From positions 2,418,001 through 2,482,000 of the forward strand of contig NC_006396.1 in NCBI RefSeq assembly GCF_000011085.1: a DNA stretch of 64,000 nt, in the 5' to 3' direction. The notes beneath the pieces are model-generated. The model searched no databases, was not told the DNA's origin, and saw only the letters and a list, made by a program, of their open reading frames with translations. The DNA comes from Haloarcula marismortui ATCC 43049. Lineage in GTDB: Archaea; Halobacteriota; Halobacteria; Halobacteriales; Haloarculaceae. The position numbers were made by a program, and so were the translations under genes. Positions 1-8,665 of the stretch are shown piece by piece. Numbering within the stretch: the first letter of the stretch is position 1; the number at the start of each line of letters is the position of its first letter.

Positions 1-824
1 TGTATTTCCCGGATGTGCCCCGAACGCACAACCCCTCGACCGCCGACCGCCACGTTCAGGCGGCGCTCATCTCCGATGTCCACGTCGGCAGTCAGGAGTT
101 CATGGAGGACGCCTGGCACCGCTTCACGGACTGGCTCCACACGCCGGAGGCCGAGCACGTCGAATACCTGCTCATCGCCGGCGACATGGTCGAAGGCGTC
201 GGCATCTATCCCGAGCAGGACAAGGAACTGGACATCATCGACATCTACGACCAGTACCGCGCGTTCTCGGAGTACCTCAAGGAAGTCCCGGCGGACATGG
301 AAATCCGGATGATTCCGGGCAACCACGACGCCGTTCGGCTGGCCGAGCCCCAGCCCGGCTTCGACGAGGAACTCCGGGACATCATGAGTGCCCACGACGC
401 GCAGGTCCACTCTAACCCCTCGCTGGTCACTGTCGAGGGCGTCACAGTGCTGATGTACCACGGCGTCTCGCTCGACGAGGTCATCGCCGAACTCCCGGAC
501 GAGGAAGCCAGCTACGAGGAACCACACAGGGCGATGTACCAGCTCCTGAAGAAGCGCCACGTCGCGCCGCAGTACGGCGGCCACACCCGACTCGCCCCCG
601 AGGACCGCGATTATCTGGTGATGGAGGAGGTGCCCGACGTGTTCCACACCGGCCACGTCCACAAGCTCGGCTGGGGCGAGTACCACAATGTCGTTGCGCT
701 GAACTCCGGCTGCTGGCAGGCCCAGACTGAATTCCAGAAAAGTGTCAACATCGACCCGGACGCCGGCTTCGCGCCGATTCTCGACCTGGATACGCTTGAG
801 ATGACGGTCCGGAAGTTCTCCTAA
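1..824 (+). CDS. polD1: DNA polymerase D small subunit DP1 (C-terminal part)
   Basis: The reading frame is open from the left edge (in frame from base 3), so the gene begins outside the window. The visible roughly 273 residues are the calcineurin-like phosphoesterase domain of PolD DP1, with the metal motifs in order: SDVHVGS, GDMVEG, GNHD, YHG and GHVHK. In the family this domain is a Mre11-like 3'-5' proofreading nuclease that pairs with the DP2 catalytic subunit in the archaeal replicative polymerase. The N-terminal OB-fold region is not visible. A run of five T at 831-835, directly after the stop, is a plausible archaeal terminator. Confidence 0.95.
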   Translation, partial: YFPDVPRTHNPSTADRHVQAALISDVHVGSQEFMEDAWHRFTDWLHTPEAEHVEYLLIAGDMVEGVGIYPEQDKELDIIDIYDQYRAFSEYLKEVPADMEIRMIPGNHDAVRLAEPQPGFDEELRDIMSAHDAQVHSNPSLVTVEGVTVLMYHGVSLDEVIAELPDEEASYEEPHRAMYQLLKKRHVAPQYGGHTRLAPEDRDYLVMEEVPDVFHTGHVHKLGWGEYHNVVALNSGCWQAQTEFQKSVNIDPDAGFAPILDLDTLEMTVRKFS

Positions 825-905
825 CCCACCTTTTTGCTGCGAGGGTGTCCTCGGCCGCGGAGCGGCCTGCGGGCACCCCCCTTGCAAAAACGTGGGCGAA
901 AAAGG

Positions 906-932
906 CCGGTCGCTCACTGCGTTCGCGACCGG
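906..932 (-). terminator. Terminator-like hairpin with GAACNNAGTGA-type loop
   Basis: A perfect 8-bp stem, CCGGTCGC with GCGACCGG, encloses an 11-base loop that reads GAACGCAGTGA on the minus strand. On that strand the 3' arm is followed by CCTTTTT. The same loop form and stem length recur at 10773-10799. Confidence 0.55.
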
Positions 933-1208
933 GGAAACCGCGCGCCGGCGGCGCGCGGTATACTTGTCAACCATGTCTATCTGTAACTGAGGCATGCCTG
1001 CCCTTCCCCGGGTCGCTTCGGGTGCGACAGTCGTCGCACCACTCGCTCCCGGCCCGAGTACTTCTCTTCGTGTTCTTCCAGAAGCACGATACTGACTCCA
1101 CACGGCCTTCCGCGCATGAATGCGTCCGGAAACGGCGCGAAGAATCACCGGTATCTCGTAGCAGTGGCGGGCCTCACCGATTGAGGCGCAATTAAGACCC
1201 ATCCGGTA

Positions 1209-1217
1209 AAAGGAGAG
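1209..1217 (+). promoter_or_regulatory. Shine-Dalgarno of metY
   Basis: AAAGGAGAG ends four bases before the ATG at 1221. This is one of the few strong Shine-Dalgarno sequences in a window dominated by leaderless starts, and it fixes the metY start. Confidence 0.7.
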
Positions 1218-1220
1218 AGT

Positions 1221-2519
1221 ATGAGTGACGACCAAGACCACGGATTCGAAACCGATGCGCTGCACGTCGGACAGGAAGAGCCAGACGCCGAGGCCCGTTC
1301 TCGCGCGCCGCCACTGTATCAGACCACCTCATACGTCTTCGAAGACGCCGAAGACGCGGCAAAGCAGTTCGCACTGGAAAAGCCGGGCCACATCTACTCG
1401 CGGCTGATGAACCCCACCGTCGGCATGCTACAGGAGCGGCTGGCGGCGCTGGAGGGCGGCGTCGGCGCGGTCGCCACCGCCTCCGGGATGGCGTCGCTGA
1501 ACCTCGCAACCTTCCTGCTCGCGGACGTCGGCGACAACGTCGTCACGGCGTCGTCGCTGTACGGCGGCACCTACACCTACTACACCCACACCGCGCCGCG
1601 CAACGGTGTCGAGACGCGGTTCGTCGACACGCTCGACTACGATGCCTACGCCGAGGCTATCGACGAGAACACGGCCTACGTCCACTGTGAGACCATCGGC
1701 AACCCGTCGCTGGTCACACCGGACTTCGAGCGCCTCGCCGAAATCGCCCACGACCACGGCGTCCCCTTCTTCGTCGACAACACCTTCGCAACACCGTATC
1801 TCTGCAACCCAATCGAACACGGGGCCGACCTCGTCTGGAACTCCACGACGAAGTGGATTCACGGTCACGGCACCACCGTCGGCGGCGTTCTCGTCGACGG
1901 TGGCTCCTTCCCGTGGGAGGAACACGCCGACAAGTACCCCGAAATCGCTGGCGACAACCCAGCCTACCACGGCGTTAACTTCCGGGAGCGCTTCGAGGAC
2001 GCGGCCTTCACCTACGCCGCCATCGCCCGCGGCCTCCGTGATCTGGGCTGCCAGCAGTCTCCCTTCGACGCGTGGCAGACGATGCAGGGTCTGGAGACGC
2101 TGCCCGCGCGGATGGACCGCCACTGCGACAATGCGATGGGCGTCGCCGAGTTCCTCGCGGACCACCCCGAAGTCTCGTGGGTCACCTACCCTGGCCTCGA
2201 AGACCACGAAACGCACGACACCGCCAGCAAGTACCTTGACGGCGGCTACGGCGGCATGATAACGTTCGGCCTCGACGCGGGCTACGACGCCGCCCGAACG
2301 ACCGTCGAATCGACGGAAATCGCCTCTCTGCTGGCAAACGTCGGCGACGCGAAGACGCTCATCATCCACCCGGCCTCGACCACCCACCAGCAACTCACTG
2401 ACGAGGAAAAGGCCGCCGCCGGCGTCACCGACGACATGGTCCGTCTCTCCGTCGGTACCGAGTCTGTCGAGGACATCAAAGCTGACCTCGATCAGGCTAT
2501 CGGCCAGGCGACCAACTAA
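1221..2519 (+). CDS. metY: O-acetylhomoserine sulfhydrylase (Cys/Met metabolism PLP enzyme)
   Basis: A 432-residue PLP-dependent enzyme of the Cys/Met metabolism family. Family members of this length with an N-terminal FETDALHVGQ-type segment use sulfide and O-acetylhomoserine to make homocysteine in methionine biosynthesis. The PLP phosphate loop (ASGMASLN, residues 87-94), the aspartate of VDNTFATP (about 186) and the Schiff-base lysine in NSTTKWIHGHG (Lys211) are all present. The long insert carrying NFRERFEDAAF distinguishes MetY types from the shorter cystathionine lyases. The cytoplasmic enzyme appears to be transcribed alone. Assignment to MetY rather than another family member rests on overall resemblance. 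Confidence 0.92.
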   Translation: MSDDQDHGFETDALHVGQEEPDAEARSRAPPLYQTTSYVFEDAEDAAKQFALEKPGHIYSRLMNPTVGMLQERLAALEGGVGAVATASGMASLNLATFLLADVGDNVVTASSLYGGTYTYYTHTAPRNGVETRFVDTLDYDAYAEAIDENTAYVHCETIGNPSLVTPDFERLAEIAHDHGVPFFVDNTFATPYLCNPIEHGADLVWNSTTKWIHGHGTTVGGVLVDGGSFPWEEHADKYPEIAGDNPAYHGVNFRERFEDAAFTYAAIARGLRDLGCQQSPFDAWQTMQGLETLPARMDRHCDNAMGVAEFLADHPEVSWVTYPGLEDHETHDTASKYLDGGYGGMITFGLDAGYDAARTTVESTEIASLLANVGDAKTLIIHPASTTHQQLTDEEKAAAGVTDDMVRLSVGTESVEDIKADLDQAIGQATN

Positions 2520-2802
2520 CCAACGATACTGTATTTTGCGGAGCTTTTCTGGACGAGCGTACCACTGTTCTGCAATAATTCACCTGTTCATTAGGCTTAT
2601 TACGGGAGAGGCTAATGTATTCAATGAACCGTCGCCGATAGCGAGCACGCGTCGGTTCACGCTCAACCATACTCTGTCATTGGTCCGACAACGACTGCTC
2701 GCATCCGTGGGGAGCGTGCCACTCCCTCGTTCAACCTTTCAACCGTCGTATAACGATGAGAATACTTAGTAGCGACTTCTGTGTGCGAACACGAAGGCGT
2801 CG
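2520..2802. other. Convergent intergenic region between metY and serB
   Basis: 283 bases lying between two converging genes. T-rich stretches (ATTTTGCGGAGCTTTTCT near 2532-2550) could end metY transcription. I see no gene, tRNA or clear repeat in it. Confidence 0.5.
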
Positions 2803-3435
2803 CTACAGGATTTCTTCGGCTTCCAGCAGGTCGTACAGTTCGTCCATTGTCTCGACCGACGTGTCACACGACGGTGCGACGGCCGGTTTCGGGTCGAAGC
2901 CGATAGCCAGATTCGCGACTTCGAGCATCGGCAGGTCATTGGCCCCGTCGCCGACGGCGACAGTCGTGTCCCGGTCTTCTCCAGTAACGGCGGTCACGAC
3001 CTCCATTGCGTCGTCTTTGGTGCCGGAGATGAGCGGTCCGCGAACTTCGCCGGTCAGCTTTCCGTCTTCCACTGGCAGTCGGTTGGCGACGATGGCGTCG
3101 ACCTCGACCCCCTCCGTTTCGAGTGCAGCTTCCACGCCGCGCTCGAACCCGCCGGTAAGGATAGCGACGTAGACGCCGGCGTTCCGCAAGGCTTCGATGA
3201 CTTCCGCCGCGCCGGGGCGCAGGGCGACCTCGTCGAAGGCCGCTTGGGCCTGCTCGTCCGGGAGGTCCTCCAACAACGCACACCGCTGACGGAGGCTTTC
3301 GGCGTACTCGATTTCGTTGTTCATCGCGCGCTCGGTGATGTCGGCCATGTCCTCGGCCGTCCCGTTCTGGCTCCCGAGCAGGACTGTCATCTCCGAATCG
3401 GAGAGTGTCCCGTCGAAGTCGAAGGCGACTAGCAT
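2803..3435 (-). CDS. serB: Phosphoserine phosphatase SerB
   Basis: A 210-residue HAD-superfamily phosphatase, most like SerB, which makes serine from phosphoserine. It begins with the DxDGT motif (DFDGT; nucleophile Asp6, acid/base Asp8), has motif II in LTGGF, the lysine of the TKDD segment as motif III, and the metal-binding VGDGANDLPML as motif IV, with a helical cap between. The frame is open 18 codons further upstream, but the ATG at 3435 places the DFDGT motif at the very N-terminus as is usual. It is divergent from the cupin gene at 3530, with about 95 bases between them for both promoters. Confidence 0.9.
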   Translation of the reverse strand: MLVAFDFDGTLSDSEMTVLLGSQNGTAEDMADITERAMNNEIEYAESLRQRCALLEDLPDEQAQAAFDEVALRPGAAEVIEALRNAGVYVAILTGGFERGVEAALETEGVEVDAIVANRLPVEDGKLTGEVRGPLISGTKDDAMEVVTAVTGEDRDTTVAVGDGANDLPMLEVANLAIGFDPKPAVAPSCDTSVETMDELYDLLEAEEIL

Positions 3436-3495
3436 TACCCGTCCGTTTCGCGTGGAGGGTTTCAAACTATCCGGTTTCCAGCCGACCAACTGGGG

Positions 3496-3504
3496 TTTAT
3501 TTTT
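3496..3504 (+). promoter_or_regulatory. TATA box of the cupin gene
   Basis: TTTATTTTT is centred about 30 bases before the ATG at 3530, the spacing expected for a leaderless haloarchaeal transcript. Confidence 0.6.
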
Positions 3505-3529
3505 GTGTATTCCCTGCTACTGTCCCCGT

Positions 3530-4009
3530 ATGGAGCACGTCTCCGTCGACGAAATCGAACCACAGGCGATGGGTGGCGACGTTGACCGGCGTGGGCTTGC
3601 GGACCCGCTGGGAACGACGGACGTCGCAATCAACCGGTATGTTCTGGACCCCGGCGAGGCCTTCTCGGGCGGATTACACGCACACCTCGATCAAGAAGAA
3701 GTGTTCTACGTCGTTGAGGGCACCGCCACCTTCGAACACCGGACTGACCCCGCCGGTGAAAGTGAGATGGTCACCGTTGGTCCCGACGAAGTCGTCCGGT
3801 TCGCGCCCGGAGAGTATCAGCAGGGCCGGAACGAAAGCGACGACCGGGTGGTCGCGTTGGCACTCGGTGCGCCCATGAACTCGACAGAAGGCCGCGTTGC
3901 ACAGCCCTGCCCTGACTGTGACAGCGATGTCCTCGCGCTGGAACCAGCTGACGAGGGTTTCCTGCTTGTCTGCCCTGACTGTGGCACCGAAGTTGAACCG
4001 GACCTCTAG
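3530..4009 (+). CDS. Cupin protein with C-terminal zinc ribbon
   Basis: A 159-residue cytoplasmic protein. Residues ~30-110 form a cupin barrel, with the metal-type motif HAHLDQEEVFYVVEG followed by the second motif containing PGEYQQGRNES. The C-terminal ~40 residues carry two CPDC knuckles (CPDCDSD and CPDCGTE), a rubredoxin-like zinc ribbon. The combination of a small-molecule-binding barrel and a zinc ribbon is common among uncharacterised haloarchaeal proteins; the substrate is unknown. The frame is open back to 3317, but the TATA box at 3496-3504 supports the ATG at 3530. Confidence 0.85.
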   Translation: MEHVSVDEIEPQAMGGDVDRRGLADPLGTTDVAINRYVLDPGEAFSGGLHAHLDQEEVFYVVEGTATFEHRTDPAGESEMVTVGPDEVVRFAPGEYQQGRNESDDRVVALALGAPMNSTEGRVAQPCPDCDSDVLALEPADEGFLLVCPDCGTEVEPDL

Positions 4010-4066
4010 CGGTTCGTAGTCGTAATCGAGCGTTAGAACCAACTGTAACAGTTATTTCCACCCGTC

Positions 4067-6244
4067 TCAGGGATTCGGCGGCGGTCCGTCGTAGGCGTCC
4101 ATGTCCTGATAGAAATTCAGCATCGCGAACTTGAGCTTCTCGGGCCCGATATCGACCATCTCTCGGCGTTCCCCCGGTGGAAAGGTCCCGCGGACGGCGT
4201 AATCGTGCATCTCCATCTCGGCGGCTTCGGTGTATCGCTTGTCGAGCAGAATGCGCGCCCCGAAGTCGTCCGGCGAGCGGACCACGCGCCCGAGGGCCTG
4301 CCTTGTCTTGCGAATTGTCGGAATCTCGACGGCGTAGCGCCAGCCCGCGTCATCCTCGTCGTCGCCGAAGGCAACGTCGTAGGCGTCCTGTACGGCGTCC
4401 ATCCGGTCGTCGAGGTGCGGGTACGGGACGCCGACAACCACGACGGTTCGGGCATCGTCGCCGTCGTAGCTCACGCCCTCGCCCAGTGTCCCCCACAGCG
4501 AGGTGTAGAGGACGCCGTCGTCGCCGTCGGTAAAGGCCTCCCGGAGGTCACGGGCCTGCGTGCCCGGTTCGTCCAGATACCGGGTCGCGCTCACAGCGGT
4601 CATGTCGTGGTAGCGTTCGGCCTCGCTGTAGGAGGGACAGAACACGAGCGTGTTCCCGGGCGTGAAGCGAACGATGTCTTCGAGCGTGCGCGCAATGCGT
4701 TGCTGTGTCTGTGGGTCGTCCCGTTCGCTGGAAAACAGCGCCGGGCCGTCAACGGCGTAGGTCCGGCGGCGCTCCTCGGGGAACTGTGCCCCGTAGGCCA
4801 TCGTCACCGGGTCCTCGACGCCAACGACGTTCTCGGTCACGTCGAAGGGCCGAAGCGTGGCGCTCATCAACACGGCGGCATGGAGGTCGGAAAACAGGTC
4901 GCGAGTGACCTGCTCGGGGATGCAGGTGTACAGCTCCGCGCGGCCGTACACGTCGTCGGTCGCGTCGTCGCGGCGAACGCTGACGACGGGGTACTGGCCA
5001 GTTTCGTCCGTCTCATCGAGCCAGTCAGAAATGAAGCCGGCGGCCTGCAGGGTCTGACACTCCTTTCTGGTGTCCAGCTCACCTTCTTTGAATGCCTTCT
5101 GGTAGCGCGCGTCGAGGTCGCGGCCGAGTTCCAGTGCGCGGTCCAGTTCCTCGTGGAAGCCGGGGCCGGTGTACCCCTGCAGGAAGGCGAGTGTCAGGTC
5201 GTCTTTCCGGTCGTCGTTGGCGATGGTGATATCGTCCCAGTGTTCGTCGACGGCCTCGCGGCCGCCGAACCCGAAGGAATCTTCGTAGGCCTCGACGAGT
5301 GCGTCCCGGAACGTCTCGATGACGTTCGCTGCAGCGTCGGTCCGGGCGTCCTCCTCGTTGTCGAGTTCATCCAGCGCCTGGTCGAGCGTGTTCTCGGTAA
5401 GCGTCCGCCGGGCGTGGTCGCGGGCGGCCGACTCGACGTTGTGGGCCTCGTCGAAGACGGCGATGATGTCTTCGGGGTCGCGCCCGATCCAGTGGAAGAA
5501 CTGTTCGCGGATGGTCGGGTCCAGCAGGTGATGGTAGTTACAGACGACGAGGTCGACGCCGTCCATTCCTTCTTTCAGTAGTTCGTAGCCACACAGCCCT
5601 TGCTGGTGGGCGTACTCGTACACGTCGTCGGGCGTCCGAACGTCGTCGAACAGCCAAGAATAGAACTCGCTGGTGTCGACAGTGAGGTTCCGATAGTAGT
5701 GGTCACAGGTCGAGCGCTCGGTTTCGATTTCCTCGCGCTCGTCCTGCAGGTCCCGGAGTTCCTCGACAACGGCGTTGCGGGCCTCCATCGCCTCGCTACT
5801 GCCAGCCTGCCCGTCAGAAAGGAGTTCTCCCTCGCGCTGTTCGAGTTCGGCGATATCGCTCTCGACCTCGACCAGGTCACGGGTCGTGTCCCGCAGCGCC
5901 TGGCACTCCTCGTAGTCTACGTCGATGTGACACATCGACCCTTTGCCCCGGAAGACGACCGCTCGCAGGCGCTCCTGGTCGGTAATTGCTCTGGCGTCCT
6001 CGACGAACTGGCGCATCTGCTGGTGAACGTTCGTCGTGATGACGACGGTCTTGCCCGTCTCGCGGGCGTGTTCTAGCGCGGGGACCAGCGACGCGAGCGT
6101 CTTCCCGGTCCCGCAGGCCCCTTCGAACAGCACGTCGCGGCCCTCTTCGAGCGCGTCGTATATCGTTCCCATCGCCTCCTGCTGATGGTCGTACGGCTCC
6201 TCGAAGGGGAAAAACCGCATGTAGCCGTCGTCCGTCGTTGCCAC
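4067..6244 (-). CDS. Rad3/XPD-family DNA helicase with Fe-S cysteines
   Basis: A superfamily 2 helicase of the XPD/Rad3/DinG group, about 725 residues. Order: a Q-motif-like YDHQQEAM, Walker A GACGTGKT (~42-49), four cysteines spaced as an Fe-S cluster domain (about 105, 114, 180, 218), DEAH box (VFDEAH, ~263-268), and C-terminal motifs including SATLRPFD, SLWGTLGEGVSYDG and the arginine-finger region QALGRVVRSPDD. A predicted coiled coil (~125-178) lies between the second and third cysteines. Family members unwind DNA 5'-3' in repair. The start is uncertain: GTG at 6244 is chosen; TTG 6271, GTG 6265 and ATG 6220 are alternatives. Confidence 0.9.
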   Translation of the reverse strand: MATTDDGYMRFFPFEEPYDHQQEAMGTIYDALEEGRDVLFEGACGTGKTLASLVPALEHARETGKTVVITTNVHQQMRQFVEDARAITDQERLRAVVFRGKGSMCHIDVDYEECQALRDTTRDLVEVESDIAELEQREGELLSDGQAGSSEAMEARNAVVEELRDLQDEREEIETERSTCDHYYRNLTVDTSEFYSWLFDDVRTPDDVYEYAHQQGLCGYELLKEGMDGVDLVVCNYHHLLDPTIREQFFHWIGRDPEDIIAVFDEAHNVESAARDHARRTLTENTLDQALDELDNEEDARTDAAANVIETFRDALVEAYEDSFGFGGREAVDEHWDDITIANDDRKDDLTLAFLQGYTGPGFHEELDRALELGRDLDARYQKAFKEGELDTRKECQTLQAAGFISDWLDETDETGQYPVVSVRRDDATDDVYGRAELYTCIPEQVTRDLFSDLHAAVLMSATLRPFDVTENVVGVEDPVTMAYGAQFPEERRRTYAVDGPALFSSERDDPQTQQRIARTLEDIVRFTPGNTLVFCPSYSEAERYHDMTAVSATRYLDEPGTQARDLREAFTDGDDGVLYTSLWGTLGEGVSYDGDDARTVVVVGVPYPHLDDRMDAVQDAYDVAFGDDEDDAGWRYAVEIPTIRKTRQALGRVVRSPDDFGARILLDKRYTEAAEMEMHDYAVRGTFPPGERREMVDIGPEKLKFAMLNFYQDMDAYDGPPPNP

Positions 6245-6320
6245 GTGCCCCGCTTGGCCGTTCACCGGCAAAAGGGTTCGCCCCCACAGCTACTTGCCGC
6301 GAGCGCCCCTCCAGAGAGGT

Positions 6321-7073
6321 ATGTGGCGCGTCACGCTCGCCGTCGGTATCGCGCTGATCGCGGGCTGTTCCAGCTTCTTTCCGACCAGCCCGACGGCGGA
6401 CGACAGCGACCCGGTGACGCCAGCGCCTGTCCCCACTGATTCGCCGGAGGCGACGGTGGCGGTCCCGACCAGCGACGGGACGGTCGACGTGGCCCGCCTA
6501 CTGGACCGTCATGAACAGGCGTTGGCGTCCCGGAGCTTTCACCGCCATGTCGAACAGGCGGGGCCACAGAACACGCTCGACGTCTGGATAGACCGGGAGC
6601 GGGAGATTCGGCGCGTCCGGCGGCGGCTCGGACCGATATCCAATGACGTGGTTCTCGCCAACCGGACGGTGTACACCAATGTCCGCGACGACCCCGATAC
6701 GCCGTACGCCACCAGAGACGCGACACCGAACACGTCCCTGCTCGCCTCGCCGGCCGGGACTGACCTGCTCCGACAGCTTCTGTCGGATACTGCGTATCGG
6801 CAGGTGGACTCCGTCCGGTGGAACGGACGCCCTGTCGCTGTTCTTGCCATGACGAACACAGCTGAGACACCGACCACCGAGAACGGGTCCGAAATCGGAC
6901 GGTCGCGGCTGTACGTCGACCGGCAGGGGGTAATCAGGTACGTCGAACACACCGAACGACGACCGGACCGCCCGGATATCGACACGACGATGACGGTCAC
7001 GACCGATATTGAGCGCGTCCCGATTCCGTGGTGGCTTGCAGAGAGCGACCCTTACAGCTCCGGCTCGATGTAG
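6321..7073 (+). CDS. Secreted lipoprotein, uncharacterised
   Basis: A 250-residue predicted lipoprotein. The N-terminus is a short signal peptide ending in the lipobox LIAGC (Cys about 16), followed by a Thr/Pro/Ser/Asp-rich linker (~20-55) typical of haloarchaeal surface lipoproteins. The globular part (~60-245) resembles the outer-membrane-lipoprotein-sorting-like fold of many haloarchaeal proteins: DVWIDRER, an RLYVDRQGVIRYVEH strand pair and a hydrophobic ligand-type barrel, but I recognise no specific family. Its 3' end overlaps the convergent CDF transporter by 22 bases. Confidence 0.75.
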   Translation: MWRVTLAVGIALIAGCSSFFPTSPTADDSDPVTPAPVPTDSPEATVAVPTSDGTVDVARLLDRHEQALASRSFHRHVEQAGPQNTLDVWIDREREIRRVRRRLGPISNDVVLANRTVYTNVRDDPDTPYATRDATPNTSLLASPAGTDLLRQLLSDTAYRQVDSVRWNGRPVAVLAMTNTAETPTTENGSEIGRSRLYVDRQGVIRYVEHTERRPDRPDIDTTMTVTTDIERVPIPWWLAESDPYSSGSM

Positions 7074-8023
7074 ACTTTCCTGATATCGCCGTTAGTGTCC
7101 TGCATCGCGGATTCAAGAGTCGTTATCTCGTCATCGATTGCTTCCGTGTCCAGCGCCGGGTCGAACTGCAGGTCTGCGAAGACGATGACCTCGTTCGGCC
7201 CGAAATAGACTGTCCGGAAGCCGATGACTTCGTCCACGTGTTCGTTCTGCATGACGATGTCACGGAGGCGCTGTTCCTCGTCCGTCGGGAGGCTTTCTCC
7301 CAGCAGGAGGCGCTTGTTCTCCCAGGCCAGCGCCAGGGCGAAGCCCATCAGCATAATCCCGATGAGTAGTGCGGAGACCCGGTCGAAAAAGGGGTTACCG
7401 GTCATCTGTTCGAGGACCAACCCGACCAGTGCGATGACGATCCCCGCGAGCGCGATGGTGTCCTCAGTCAGCGCGGTCAGCGTTGTCACGTCGCTGGTCT
7501 TGCGGAAGGCCTCGCGGTACCCCGACCAGTTGTTCCGGTCGATCTGTCGTTTCATCTCGGCGCGGGCCTTAATCAGCGCGTACGTTTCGAACACGAACGC
7601 ACCGATGAGGACAGTATAGTTGACCCACAGCGGGTCCAGCCACGCCGGGGGCTGGAAGGAAAAAAACAGGAACTCGACCGCCTCGCCGGCGTGTCCGCCG
7701 CCACCATGGCCGCCGGCAGTCAGTTGGTTATAGCCGTGTTTCGCGCTCTCCCACCCAGCGATGCCGAACAGGAACACGGAGACGAGAAAGCTGTAGAAGA
7801 ACTGTGCCTTGCCGTAGCCAAAGGGATGGCGACGGTCGCGCTCCCGCTCGCTGAACCGAATCCCGATAAGCAGGAACACCTGATTCCCGGTGTCCGAGAT
7901 GCTGTGGTACGTTTCTGACAACATCGCGGCACTCCCCGTCAAAAGAAAGCCGAAGAACTTCAGAATCGCAATCGCGCCGTTGGCTATCAGTGCAGCGATG
8001 ACGACTGACTTGCTCCCTGCCAT
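7052..8023 (-). CDS. Cation diffusion facilitator (CDF) transporter
   Basis: A 323-residue CDF-family metal/proton antiporter, probably exporting Zn2+, Fe2+ or Mn2+ across the cytoplasmic membrane. It has six predicted membrane segments; TM2 carries the metal motif SETYHSISD (His40, Asp44), and TM5 carries the corresponding acidic pair in ALTEDTIALAG, where the usual first His is replaced by Glu. A His/Gly-rich loop (GGHGGGGHAG) lies between TM3 and TM4. The cytoplasmic C-terminal domain (~240-323) is the usual dimerisation fold. ATG at 8023 is preferred to the further-upstream start at 8050. Confidence 0.88.
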   Translation of the reverse strand: MAGSKSVVIAALIANGAIAILKFFGFLLTGSAAMLSETYHSISDTGNQVFLLIGIRFSERERDRRHPFGYGKAQFFYSFLVSVFLFGIAGWESAKHGYNQLTAGGHGGGGHAGEAVEFLFFSFQPPAWLDPLWVNYTVLIGAFVFETYALIKARAEMKRQIDRNNWSGYREAFRKTSDVTTLTALTEDTIALAGIVIALVGLVLEQMTGNPFFDRVSALLIGIMLMGFALALAWENKRLLLGESLPTDEEQRLRDIVMQNEHVDEVIGFRTVYFGPNEVIVFADLQFDPALDTEAIDDEITTLESAMQDTNGDIRKVYIEPEL

Positions 8024-8062
8024 TATTTTTCCGTCACATTCATGACGCAAAATGCTTCTGGA

Positions 8063-8068
8063 TTTATA
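8063..8068 (+). promoter_or_regulatory. TATA box of the phosphoesterase gene
   Basis: TTTATA lies 22-27 bases before the ATG at 8090, supporting a leaderless transcript and that start. Confidence 0.6.
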
Positions 8069-8089
8069 CCTGGCTCCACTACCGGCAGT

Positions 8090-8599
8090 ATGCTCACTGC
8101 TATCTCAGACACGCACGGAACAGACAACCATCGGCTGACAGGTCGGACGCTTGACGCCGTCCGCGAAGCCGACCACGTTCTCCACGCGGGCGATTTCATG
8201 ACCGAGCAGGTGCTTGATGCCATCGACGCCGAATCCGACGAACTCACCGGCGTTGTCGGAAACAACGACAGACCGGCAGTCAGGGCCCGCCTTTCCGACG
8301 TTGCGACCGTCTCTTGGGAAGAACTGACGATCGTTGTTGTGCACGGGCACGAACACACCGAAACCGCCCTCGGAATGTTGGCTCGGCAGGAAAACGCCGA
8401 TATCGTCGTCGTCGGTCACTCACACAAGCCTGTCCTGACCGACTTCGGCGGCTGGACGCTCGTCAATCCGGGCAGCTACGCCGACCCGCGGCGATACCAG
8501 CCGGCCCACGCGGAACTGGATGTGATGGCCGGTGACGTACGCGTCCGCCTTCGCTCCCCGGACGGGACGCCGATTTCGACGACCATCGTCGAGCGGTAA
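8090..8599 (+). CDS. Metallophosphoesterase (YfcE/MJ0936 type)
   Basis: A 169-residue single-domain calcineurin-like phosphoesterase. All metal motifs are present in order: SDTHG at the N-terminus, GDFMT, GNND, HGHEH and GHSHKP. This small type (YfcE/MJ0936) hydrolyses phosphodiesters in vitro, with unknown physiological substrate. Divergent from the CDF transporter; the short 66-base gap holds both promoters. Confidence 0.88.
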   Translation: MLTAISDTHGTDNHRLTGRTLDAVREADHVLHAGDFMTEQVLDAIDAESDELTGVVGNNDRPAVRARLSDVATVSWEELTIVVVHGHEHTETALGMLARQENADIVVVGHSHKPVLTDFGGWTLVNPGSYADPRRYQPAHAELDVMAGDVRVRLRSPDGTPISTTIVER

Positions 8600-8665
8600 G
8601 CGTATTGCAGGGACGCTTCTGGTCGGGGTCGACTTCATATAACGGAGCAAAACGGTCGCAAGCGG

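Larger units (their letters stand above)
825..1220. other. 396-base intergenic region with GC-rich hairpins
   Basis: No convincing gene. The first 140 bases are a dense block of inverted repeats: CCGGTCGC (906-913) with GCGACCGG (925-932), then a GC palindrome around 938-957. Read on the minus strand, the first hairpin is followed by CCTTTTT, so it looks like a terminator for that direction. The remainder (970-1190) shows open frames but no start/promoter combination and no recognisable protein. The right end carries an ATTAA box near 1189 and the metY ribosome binding site. Confidence 0.6.

Noticed and set aside
845-1195. A 116-codon plus-strand frame after the polD gene
   Set aside because: It runs through the hairpin block, has no promoter or homologous character, and its composition follows the GC skew of non-coding DNA.
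4205-5581. A 458-codon frame antisense to the XPD-type helicase
   Set aside because: It is the mirror of a high-GC coding frame, with codon-position composition typical of antisense shadows. The helicase motifs are unambiguous.
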